Assembly: GCA_964554385.1 (NCBI GenBank)
Contig: CAZKOM010000041.1
Span: 1-19,091, forward strand
DNA: 19,091 nt
Origin: JAGKXC01 sp964554385
GTDB taxonomy: Bacteria; Bacteroidota; Bacteroidia; NS11-12g; UBA955
Reading direction: 5' to 3'
Each line of letters opens with the position of its first letter. The stretch's first letter is position 1. Under the pieces are notes generated by a model. The model was not told the origin of the DNA, ran no database searches, and saw nothing but the letters and a program-made list of their open reading frames with translations. Position numbers and translations under genes: made by a program. Shown piece after piece: positions 1 through 6,586 of the stretch.

Positions 1-2
1 GA

Positions 3-299
3 CATAAACTTTGGTATCTGCATATTCAGAACTTTTTAGTAATTGTTCTTAAACCTAACGAAGTAAAAGAATGGAAACGCAATTTCAATCTCTACAAGCA
101 AATGTCGTTAAAAGGGGTGCTATTCGCCGTTCATGTAGCCGAGGGCAACTTCATTTCCGATCTATTGGAAGAGAACTTTCTAAAAAAGTTAAAACACGAA
201 AATTTAATTAATTTCTGGCTAACTACGTTAAACTGCTTGAAAAAACCGTCACAACGCAAGTTAGAAAAAAAAGTAAAAACCAATATAGAATCCCTTTAG
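3..299 (+). CDS. C-terminal part of an unrecognised protein, cut by the window edge
   Basis: One reading frame is open from the first bases of the window to a TAG stop at 297-299, giving about 98 residues. An internal ATG at 102 would give a 65-residue protein, but the frame stays open with plausible protein sequence upstream of it (KLWYLHIQNFLVIVLKPNEV), so this is more likely the end of a longer gene. The C-terminus is Lys-rich (KLEKKVKTNIESL) and no domain is recognisable. No terminator is evident after it. It lies in AT-rich DNA next to a gap and an orphan gene, which suggests an accessory region. It could also be a decayed remnant. Confidence 0.4.
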   Translation, partial: HKLWYLHIQNFLVIVLKPNEVKEWKRNFNLYKQMSLKGVLFAVHVAEGNFISDLLEENFLKKLKHENLINFWLTTLNCLKKPSQRKLEKKVKTNIESL

Positions 300-624
300 C
301 AGAAAATCTCCGGCCTGGATATAACTTGATATTATTCAATCCCACCAATTGGGTTATACAAAAAAAACAACCAAAACTAATCAAATATAGTAATTTGTAG
401 ATTTTCAACTATATAATGATTGCCCCAATTGCTCTCCACCAACAAATTGTCTTGTAGACAAACAATCAGTATAGTAGTTGCCGCATAACCGGTGTTAAGT
501 TATTAATTTTGAATAGATTTCACTTACAAAGAAATCGTGTCGATTATTAAAAATCACAACGCATTCTCAGTAAAAACGAAATCATAAATACCAAATATTT
601 GGTATAATTGAACTATAACCTCCT
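300..624. other. Gene-free AT-rich intergenic region with small inverted repeats
   Basis: No convincing coding frame or RNA gene is visible in these 325 bases. They hold a small hairpin (TTGTCT, 3-nt loop, AGACAA, 447-461) and one exact -7-type box, TAATTTTG at 504-511, with a TTG at 478-480, 23 bases upstream, at the upper limit of normal spacing. A perfect 18-bp palindrome lies at 588-605 (listed separately). The region probably contains the promoter of the gene starting at 625. Confidence 0.5.
588..605. promoter_or_regulatory. Perfect 18-bp palindrome upstream of the orphan gene, candidate operator
   Basis: The sequence ATACCAAATATTTGGTAT is its own reverse complement over all 18 bases. 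It ends 19 bases before the ATG at 625. It overlaps a near-consensus -7 box (TATAATTG, 603-610, one mismatch to TAnnTTTG). A palindrome at this place is typical of a site for a dimeric repressor. No matching regulator gene is in the window, so the function is inferred from position and symmetry only. Confidence 0.45.
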
Positions 625-1314
625 ATGAGCTCCATACCTTCCAATCAAATTCCAACCACACTGGGTGAAATCCTTGTTAAAGATTACTTATTATTGGAAG
701 AAGAAACTCTAAATACAATTGATTTAAAACAAAAATTAGATCTTCACTTACAATATTTAATCAGTCAGAAATTTAAAGAATTCAGACTGATGATTCCTCA
801 TAATACGTCGGATAAAATAACAAAAACACTTGAGACATTTTTAAATTCGGCTCCTATCCCGGGTGCGATACGACATTATTTAAAAGTGGATAATTCAACC
901 AAATTTTCCGAACAACTCACCATCAATCCGGAGGTAGCGTTTAAACATTGGTTATGCATTTTGCCTTCAGAAGATTTTCGCTATGATTCTCTACGTAAGA
1001 AAATTTGGAACCTTGCCCAAGATGGAAAATCGATAATGATTCTTATGCCGGAGCGAGTAAGAGAATGGAGAGGACATACATCCTACTTAAAAAGAATCCA
1101 TATCAAAGGAGCCAATTTTGCAATGTCAGGTTCCTATCAATATCGTTGGGGATTTTGGCATAAAAAGAATTTGAAAGAAATCCACAAGAGTAAATTGGTT
1201 TCCATGTGGATTACACCAACAATTTGCAATCCGGAAGATGGAAAATGCAAAAAAGATATAGCGTGTAAACTTGAAATTATCTCGGAGATAAAAACCCTTC
1301 CCAACGATTTATAA
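625..1314 (+). CDS. Hypothetical 229-residue cytoplasmic protein
   Basis: The product is a soluble protein without signal peptide or membrane segments. I recognise no family. Residues 1-75 look helical and charged (LGEILVKDYLLLEEETLNTIDLK). The middle is rich in aromatic and basic residues (SYLKRIHIKGANFAMSGSYQYRWGFWHKK). The C-terminus has three cysteines in CNPEDGKCKKDIAC, which could bind metal, but no known cluster motif is met. The ATG at 625 is the first in the frame and sits 19 bases after a perfect palindrome, so expression is probably controlled there. The gene stands alone, with a 325-bp gap before it and 90 bp after it, in DNA visibly richer in A and T than the core genes further right. 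That pattern fits a laterally acquired or lineage-specific gene. Confidence 0.75.
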   Translation: MSSIPSNQIPTTLGEILVKDYLLLEEETLNTIDLKQKLDLHLQYLISQKFKEFRLMIPHNTSDKITKTLETFLNSAPIPGAIRHYLKVDNSTKFSEQLTINPEVAFKHWLCILPSEDFRYDSLRKKIWNLAQDGKSIMILMPERVREWRGHTSYLKRIHIKGANFAMSGSYQYRWGFWHKKNLKEIHKSKLVSMWITPTICNPEDGKCKKDIACKLEIISEIKTLPNDL

Positions 1315-1358
1315 CCAAAGAACACCTAATAAGTTATCACAATAGCTCTTTTATTTTA

Positions 1359-1396
1359 TGTCGATTTTTGTAAATATAAATCGACACTTATTTTTG
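1359..1396 (+). promoter_or_regulatory. Promoter of the lipoprotein gene with an inverted repeat around the -33 box
   Basis: A TTG at 1368-1370 and TATTTTTG at 1389-1396, 18 bases apart, match the Bacteroidota primary sigma factor promoter (TTG and TAnnTTTG) exactly. Transcription should begin a few bases after 1396, leaving an almost leaderless mRNA for the ATG at 1405. Nine-base arms TGTCGATTT (1359-1367) and AAATCGACA (1378-1386) flank the -33 box, which lies in the 10-base loop. A protein bound there would cover the promoter. Confidence 0.6.
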
Positions 1397-1404
1397 TTCT
1401 AACT

Positions 1405-2220
1405 ATGAAAAAAGTTTTTCTATTTGGCGCAGCTGTAACCTTGAGTTTGGCCGCTGTTTTAGTGTCTTCATGTGAAAAAGACCAAACGCCTTTTTTAGAT
1501 TCACCTGCCGATTATAATTTGGTAGACATTCAATTAGACTTAGCTTTCCAAGAAATTGACGATGCCGGTGTTGCTTCAGGAATGATTCGCCGAGGTGCAT
1601 TTCCACAAATCTCGGTAGACTCTACCTCGGGTGTTATAAAACGAATGGCTATCGATTGGGGAACAACCCCCTACTTATGTCCTGATGGAAATTATCGCAG
1701 TGGTAAAATTGTGATCGCTTGGACCGGCAAATATCAAGAAGTAGGCACAACATATACGGGTGAGTTGAAAGATTTTGTGCAAAATGGGATACGTTATGGT
1801 CTTACCAATTTTATTGTTAGAAACGATGGAATTAATGCCGATGGATTTCAGAAATGGGCAGTCACTTCTAGTGGCAAGTGCTATTTAGATGGTGGTGATT
1901 CAATTTCATGGTCTGGCACGCGCGATCGTGTTTGGATTGAAGGATCTAAAACTCCTAATGACCGTTCGGATGATAAGTTCGAAATTTCTGGAACTAATAA
2001 TTTCACCAACAGAAAAGGTAAAAATTTCAATACTATTATCACAGATAAAGTTATTGCCGATTTTTCATGCCCATGGAGAATTACCAAAGGTAAAGTAGAA
2101 ATCGTTCCTACACTTAGGCCTGATTGGACTATGCGCCTAGATTACGGGGATGGTTCTTGCCAAAGCACTGGTACCTTCACATTAGGAAAAAAGACCCATA
2201 CATTTACTAAGCAGAAATAA
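1405..2220 (+). CDS. Hypothetical lipoprotein
   Basis: The N-terminus is a type II signal peptide: MKK, a hydrophobic stretch, then a lipobox ending VSSC with the lipidated cysteine at residue 23. The following EKDQ is a typical start for a mature Bacteroidota lipoprotein. The remaining 250 residues are a probable beta-rich domain with many Gly, Asp and aromatic residues (for example AIDWGTT, KIVIAWTGKY, DSISWSG, CPWRITKGKVEI, LDYGDGSC). I know no function; conserved hypothetical lipoproteins with similar CPW and DYGDGxC motifs are familiar from this phylum, but this is from memory. Expect an envelope-anchored, possibly surface-exposed protein. The promoter directly upstream and the terminator at 2341-2375 make it a single-gene unit. 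Confidence 0.85.
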   Translation: MKKVFLFGAAVTLSLAAVLVSSCEKDQTPFLDSPADYNLVDIQLDLAFQEIDDAGVASGMIRRGAFPQISVDSTSGVIKRMAIDWGTTPYLCPDGNYRSGKIVIAWTGKYQEVGTTYTGELKDFVQNGIRYGLTNFIVRNDGINADGFQKWAVTSSGKCYLDGGDSISWSGTRDRVWIEGSKTPNDRSDDKFEISGTNNFTNRKGKNFNTIITDKVIADFSCPWRITKGKVEIVPTLRPDWTMRLDYGDGSCQSTGTFTLGKKTHTFTKQK

Positions 2221-2340
2221 TTACCATTCTGCGTTGAATAGGAAGTAAAATTGAAAACAACCTACACGTTAACGGTAGATTCTCAACATGGAATAATAAA
2301 TCAAATTCAAAGGGACCTACGATTGCGTTAAAAAGTAACA

Positions 2341-2375
2341 AAAAAGGCGGCTTTCACTGTGAGAGCCGCCTTTTT
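2341..2375. terminator. Strong bidirectional intrinsic terminator
   Basis: AAAAAGGCGGCT at 2341-2352 pairs with AGCCGCCTTTTT at 2364-2375. The stem continues inward through one G-T pair to a small loop. The A-run on one side and T-run on the other make it work in both directions. It ends the rightward lipoprotein transcript and the leftward WD40 transcript, whose stop is 23 bases away. Confidence 0.9.
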
Positions 2376-2397
2376 CATATATTTAATTAATGCTCGA

Positions 2398-3486
2398 TTA
2401 TATCAACTTATACAACCTAAAGGTACCATCACTAGTAACAACATAAGCGAACTCACCTTTTGGAGAGAAATTAGAAATAACTGCTGGTGTTCCGTCTATA
2501 ACGCCTAAGTCTTTCACTAATTCTCCCGTTTTTGCATTCCATACTTTGGCGGTATTGTCGTACCCGCTGCTGATCGCCAACGAAGCGTCTACATTCAAAT
2601 TCACACAATTCACTGCTTCTGTATGGCCTTTAAATTCACAAATCATAGCTCCAGTGGCAACATTCCAAACCCGTGGAGGTCCACCAAACGCTCCAGAAAT
2701 CAACACGGATGCATCGTTACTCCATTTCAAACTATGAAAGTAACCCGCCTGTGACCCTAATCTGCGGATATGTGCAAAGGTCTTGGCATTGTAAATACTA
2801 GCATCTTCTACATCCGAAGCCGTCGCAATTAAGGATCCATCTGGACTAAATCGAACCGATTTAAAAGCATGCAATCCATTTTTGCCATATTCATGTAGGA
2901 ATGCGCCTGTGGTAGCATTGTATTGTTTGCCATTATGCACTTCTGAACACGTTGAAAAATAAGCGCCATCTGCTGAAAACTCAGCTAATTTTACCAAATT
3001 CTTTGCACCTAACAACTCGTATAATTTCCCGCCAGTTTGTACGTTGTAACCTTTCAATGTCCCATCGTCAGAAACCGCTAGCATTTTTGTATTGTTAAAA
3101 TTTACTGCAATGTGGATGATGTTGCTTGGATGCGGCCCAAAAGTTCTTACTAGCATTTTGGTTTGCATATTCCATTGTTTCACTGTTCTGTCTGCAGAGC
3201 CCGTAAACAATGTATTACCATCCTTCGAAAACGCTAAATAAGTAACCATACCCTCATGCCCAGTTAACTTGTGAACTACAGCACCTGTTTTGGGATCAAG
3301 TAAATAAACCAAATTGTCTTGGCCACCCAAAGCCACAACATCGCCTGATGGTGAAAAAGTAGCTTCAGAAATTCCCTTTACTTCAACACTGTGAGGAACT
3401 GCCTGAGACCCAAGCGTATTTACTGAACCAAATAAAAGGGCTGACAACAACCCAATTCCAATAATTCTTTTAATTCTTAGTTTCAT
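2398..3486 (-). CDS. Secreted WD40-repeat beta-propeller protein
   Basis: The product has an N-terminal signal peptide (MKLRIKRIIGIGLLSALLFGSV, likely cleaved near residues 30-35). About eight WD40-type units of about 40 residues follow. Each shows a FSxDGxxL-type strand followed by a DGTLKGYN- or TAKVWN-type end and a TGxxxxxLxGH-like link; the clearest are TLFTGSADRTVKQWN and AISSGYDNTAKVWNAKTG. Some units lack the Trp and have Tyr (GYN, QYN, IYN). Seven or eight blades forming a closed ring is the expected fold, used for protein binding. Nothing else is fused, so the protein is probably a periplasmic or surface interaction scaffold; partner and substrate cannot be read from the sequence. 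It is a single-gene leftward unit with its own promoter. Confidence 0.88.
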   Translation of the reverse strand: MKLRIKRIIGIGLLSALLFGSVNTLGSQAVPHSVEVKGISEATFSPSGDVVALGGQDNLVYLLDPKTGAVVHKLTGHEGMVTYLAFSKDGNTLFTGSADRTVKQWNMQTKMLVRTFGPHPSNIIHIAVNFNNTKMLAVSDDGTLKGYNVQTGGKLYELLGAKNLVKLAEFSADGAYFSTCSEVHNGKQYNATTGAFLHEYGKNGLHAFKSVRFSPDGSLIATASDVEDASIYNAKTFAHIRRLGSQAGYFHSLKWSNDASVLISGAFGGPPRVWNVATGAMICEFKGHTEAVNCVNLNVDASLAISSGYDNTAKVWNAKTGELVKDLGVIDGTPAVISNFSPKGEFAYVVTSDGTFRLYKLI

Positions 3487-3493
3487 TGCATTA

Positions 3494-3532
3494 CAAGATT
3501 ACTTGCTTGATTTGGCAATTCAAATGCCAAAT
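3494..3532 (-). promoter_or_regulatory. Promoter of the WD40 gene with an inverted repeat around the -33 box
   Basis: Read leftward, TTG (3523-3521) is followed after 19 bases by TAATCTTG (3501-3494), one mismatch from the Bacteroidota -7 box, ending 7 bases before the start codon at 3486. ATTTGGCA (3510-3517) and TGCCAAAT (3525-3532) form an 8-bp inverted repeat with the -33 TTG in its 7-base loop. The layout resembles that of the lipoprotein promoter at 1359-1396, but the arm sequences differ. Confidence 0.45.
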
Positions 3533-3677
3533 ACTTCATTGATGTAAAATAAATTTTAAAAAATGAGATTTTATTAGCCGAAAATGATCAAATGAACCTC
3601 AATAAATTCGAAAAAAGAAGTGAAAAATCTACAAAAAATTAACCCAATATATTATTTCAAAGATACTTAAAACAAAG

Positions 3678-3702
3678 AAGCCACCTCAGAAGGTGGCTTT
3701 TT
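3678..3702 (-). terminator. Terminator of the tRNA-Asp transcript
   Basis: AAGCCACCT (3678-3686) and AGGTGGCTT (3691-3699) form a nine-base stem with a four-base loop. Leftward it follows the tRNA 3' end directly and runs into a T-rich tail (TTCTTTGTTTT). It also has a T-run on the other strand, so it may work in both directions. Confidence 0.7.
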
Positions 3703-3703
3703 G

Positions 3704-3777
3704 CGGACCGGACGGGACTCGAACCCGCGACCTCCGCCGTGACAGGGCGGCATTCTAACCAGCTGAACTACCGGTCC
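3704..3777 (-). tRNA. tRNA-Asp(GTC)
   Basis: On the minus strand the acceptor stem GGACCGG (from 3777) pairs with CCGGTCC (to 3705), with G at 3704 as discriminator. The D-arm (AGTTCAGCTGGTTAGAAT), the anticodon loop CTGTCAC with anticodon GTC, and the T-arm with GGTTCGAGTCC are all intact. It reads GAC and GAU. No CCA is encoded (GCAA follows), so the CCA enzyme must add it. The gene has its own promoter (3835-3865) and terminator (3678-3702). Confidence 0.97.
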
Positions 3778-3834
3778 GTTGCTTTCGCATATTTAAAAGA
3801 AGAATCTTTCGATTGGTTTCTTTTAAAAGGACTG

Positions 3835-3865
3835 CAAAAATAAGAAAGCTGCAGATATCCCGCAA
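3835..3865 (-). promoter_or_regulatory. tRNA-Asp promoter
   Basis: On the minus strand TTG (3865-3863), 20 bases, then TATTTTTG (3842-3835) match the Bacteroidota promoter exactly. The -7 box runs into CAGTCC and then the 10-bp palindrome CTTTTAAAAG (3829-3820). The same TTTGCAGTCC string follows the tRNA-Pro -7 box at 18954-18963. About 50 bases of leader precede the tRNA. Its position argues against coding use of 3813-3926 by the rightward peptidase gene. Confidence 0.7.
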
Positions 3866-3926
3866 GTCTTTTTTCAAAAAAATGCAAGATTTTTATACCC
3901 TACCCGCATCCCGTATATTCGCAACA

Positions 3927-6512
3927 ATGATTTTCAGAGTTTTATCCACGCTAACCTTGGCATTGACGGCCGTTTTTTGCAACCCGTTGAAGGCTCAATT
4001 TCCCGAAACCCAATGTTATCATGTTGACCATGGAGCCCATGAACGCGATCGAAATGTTGACGTCACTCACATGGACCTATCCGTGAAATTTGATGCCCCA
4101 AAAGGAATTGTTTATGGAAAAGTAAAACATATTATGAAGTCGCTGCAATCTAACATCGACACCATTTTCTTCGATGCCCCAGGTATTGAAATCAATAGCG
4201 CCACTTTAGATGATAAACTTCCTCTTAAATTTAGAATTATTCCAACAGGGGTTATTTGCTATACACAATTGACTAAAATGGTTTACCAAAACAAAGTATT
4301 GGGCGATTATCACCAAAAGAGTTTTAGCATCACTTTTGAGTATACAGCTAAACCAAAAAAAGGAATCTATTTTATCGGCTGGAATCTCGCTAGCCTATCG
4401 GGTTCCCAGCCTCCCGCTTATGACCCCATCCGAATGAGTCGCAAACAAATTTGGACCCAAGGTCAAGGAATCGACAACCGCCATTGGATTCCTATGATTG
4501 ATGATAGAGGCGATAAGTTCACAACCTCGGTAACCGTTGAATTCAACACTAAATACAGCGTTTTATCCAACGGAAATCTTAGCAACAAAACCATAAATAA
4601 ATCTGGAACAACCTCCTGGACGTATCAAATGACCAAACCCCATTCTGGCTACTTATTGATGTTAGCGATAGATAATTATGCTATTAAATCCAGCAAAACA
4701 ATAAACGGCACCCCTATTAACCTTTGGTATTACCCGGAACATCCGGAACGCGTTGAACCTACCAACCGATACTCAGAAAAAATCATTGAATTTCTGCAAT
4801 CGCAAACCGGCATCCCCTATCCGTGGGGGAGTTATTCCCAAGTAATGGTTCAAGACTTTATGTTTGGCGCGATGGAAAATACCTCAGCCACCGTGTTTGG
4901 TGATTTCTTTTGGGTAGACAACCGCTCCTTCTTAGACCGAAACTACATTGGTGTAAATGCTCACGAAGCCACCCACCAATGGTTTGGCGATTTAATCACT
5001 GGTAGACACGATGGCGAGCAGTGGTTACAGGAGTCGTTTGCTACCTACTATCCCGGATTATTTATGGGTTACGCGATGGGGAAGGACGAAATGGACTGGT
5101 ATTTCCGTGGTCAGCAAGCAGGTGCTCTCGCTGCAGGAAAGCAAAATTCCTTACCTGTAAGACACAGCGGAAGTGGATCGTCCCGTCATTATCCTAAAGG
5201 CGCATCCGTATTAAGAATGTTGCAACATATTTTAGGTGATGAGAATTTCAAACGATCCATCACCTTGTACTTACAGCGACATCAATTTTCCACCGTGGAA
5301 ACTTGGGATCTCCAAAAAGCCATCATCGATGCTACCGGCATTAACATGGATTGGTTTTTCGATCAATGGATTCACCGTGGCGGAGAACCCCATTTCAAAA
5401 TTTCATGGCAGATTTTAAGCCCCGAATTTAGCAACACCCCCGGAACGGAAATTACGGTAGAACAAATCCAAACCCAGGACCCTGTTGTAGGAATATTCAA
5501 AACCCCAGTAGACATTGCCGTTTATTACACCGATGGTTCTGTAACTCGGAAAACGGTAACCATAGACAAGGCTTTCCAAAAAATAATCATCCCCAATGCG
5601 GGCGTTCTCGTTGAAAACTCAGATAAAAAACCATTATCCATCGATAAAGACGTAGCCTTTGTGTTGTTCGATGAAGGAAATTACTTGTTAAAAAACATGA
5701 CCTTCCCTAAAAATACCCAAGAATTATTATATCAATTTACCATGGCTGCCAATGCCACGGACCGATACGATGCCTTGGTGCAATTACCTCATAACAATCA
5801 ACAAGTATATGATGCAATTGTAAAAGCCTCCAACAAAGAGAGCTTCCGCGAAATGCAAGTAGCCATCCACAAATATTTAATTCAACATGCGGAAAACCAA
5901 TTTAGTTACAGTGGCAATCCTGATAATCTAAATGTTGTTTACAAAACTGCATTTAATCACCCTATCGCCGAAGTTCGACGCATGGCCGTGGAAACTTCAA
6001 ACATTTGGAACGAATCGAAAACCTATCTCTTTGCGGCCTTAAAAGATTCCAGCTACAGTACCATAGAAATAGCACTTAATCGGATTTGGAATCACCCAAT
6101 TTTCGCCACCGAGCAAACGTCAATTTTAGAGCAATTAAATGGAGTAGATGGATATCTTAATAACATAGCAATCAAACAATTAGAGTTGAGTGCATTAACA
6201 TTCCCAGATCAATCCACGCGATTCAAAAGCAACCTAGTAACGCTCACATCTGCTTATTACGAATTTAGGACACGCGCATCGGCCATGGCGGCCTTAAAAC
6301 GACTTAATTTTTTAAACGAAACGTTTGCACATAATTTATTTAATGCGTCATTGAGTTTTAATTCCCGCTTAGCTCAACCTGCCAATGAAACCATTAGCTA
6401 TTTCAAACAACAAACCCAGTATCATTTGTTATTATATAAAGCCATCGGAACGTATAAATTTGATTCGAAATCCGATGAAAATCGAATTAAAAAGTTAATT
6501 GGAAATCCTTAA
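3927..6512 (+). CDS. Secreted M1-family zinc aminopeptidase
   Basis: The enzyme removes N-terminal residues from peptides and is exported. From the chosen ATG it has 861 residues and begins with a signal peptide (MIFRVLSTLTLALTAVFCNPLKA, cut before QFPET). The M1 hallmarks are intact: GAMEN at residues 314-318 (N-terminus binding), and HEATH at 346-350 with Glu369 exactly 18 residues on (zinc ligands His346, His350, Glu369; base Glu347). An N-terminal beta saddle precedes, and a helical, HEAT-like region fills the last 300 residues. The frame stays open up to an ATG at 3813, but that would bury the signal peptide behind 38 basic residues and cover the tRNA-Asp promoter, so 3927 is preferred. 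A -7-like TATATTCG lies at 3914-3921. Likely role: periplasmic or extracellular peptide scavenging. Confidence 0.93.
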   Translation: MIFRVLSTLTLALTAVFCNPLKAQFPETQCYHVDHGAHERDRNVDVTHMDLSVKFDAPKGIVYGKVKHIMKSLQSNIDTIFFDAPGIEINSATLDDKLPLKFRIIPTGVICYTQLTKMVYQNKVLGDYHQKSFSITFEYTAKPKKGIYFIGWNLASLSGSQPPAYDPIRMSRKQIWTQGQGIDNRHWIPMIDDRGDKFTTSVTVEFNTKYSVLSNGNLSNKTINKSGTTSWTYQMTKPHSGYLLMLAIDNYAIKSSKTINGTPINLWYYPEHPERVEPTNRYSEKIIEFLQSQTGIPYPWGSYSQVMVQDFMFGAMENTSATVFGDFFWVDNRSFLDRNYIGVNAHEATHQWFGDLITGRHDGEQWLQESFATYYPGLFMGYAMGKDEMDWYFRGQQAGALAAGKQNSLPVRHSGSGSSRHYPKGASVLRMLQHILGDENFKRSITLYLQRHQFSTVETWDLQKAIIDATGINMDWFFDQWIHRGGEPHFKISWQILSPEFSNTPGTEITVEQIQTQDPVVGIFKTPVDIAVYYTDGSVTRKTVTIDKAFQKIIIPNAGVLVENSDKKPLSIDKDVAFVLFDEGNYLLKNMTFPKNTQELLYQFTMAANATDRYDALVQLPHNNQQVYDAIVKASNKESFREMQVAIHKYLIQHAENQFSYSGNPDNLNVVYKTAFNHPIAEVRRMAVETSNIWNESKTYLFAALKDSSYSTIEIALNRIWNHPIFATEQTSILEQLNGVDGYLNNIAIKQLELSALTFPDQSTRFKSNLVTLTSAYYEFRTRASAMAALKRLNFLNETFAHNLFNASLSFNSRLAQPANETISYFKQQTQYHLLLYKAIGTYKFDSKSDENRIKKLIGNP

Positions 6513-6586
6513 TTTTTCCTTAATTCCTTTGATGTTTCAAGGATTATTCATTATTTAGCAAATTAAACTTGGAATAAGCCTGCACC

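Noticed and set aside
71..211. Plus-strand frame starting METQFQSLQANVV
   Set aside because: It lies wholly within the longer frame open from position 3 and has a biased, Arg/Ser-rich composition typical of a shadow frame.
223..408. Minus-strand frame of 61 codons with a hydrophobic product
   Set aside because: It overlaps the end of the rightward partial gene, has no promoter or coupled partner, and its hydrophobicity follows from A/T-rich DNA. Not enough to call a gene.
2251..2331. Short TTG-started frame (LKTTYTLTVDSQHGI) between the lipoprotein and the terminator
   Set aside because: Only 26 codons, no ATG and no supporting context. Possibly a decayed remnant, but not supportable.
3813..3926. 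N-terminal extension of the M1 peptidase
   Set aside because: Its residues are basic and unlike a family N-terminus, it hides a good signal peptide, and it covers the tRNA-Asp promoter.
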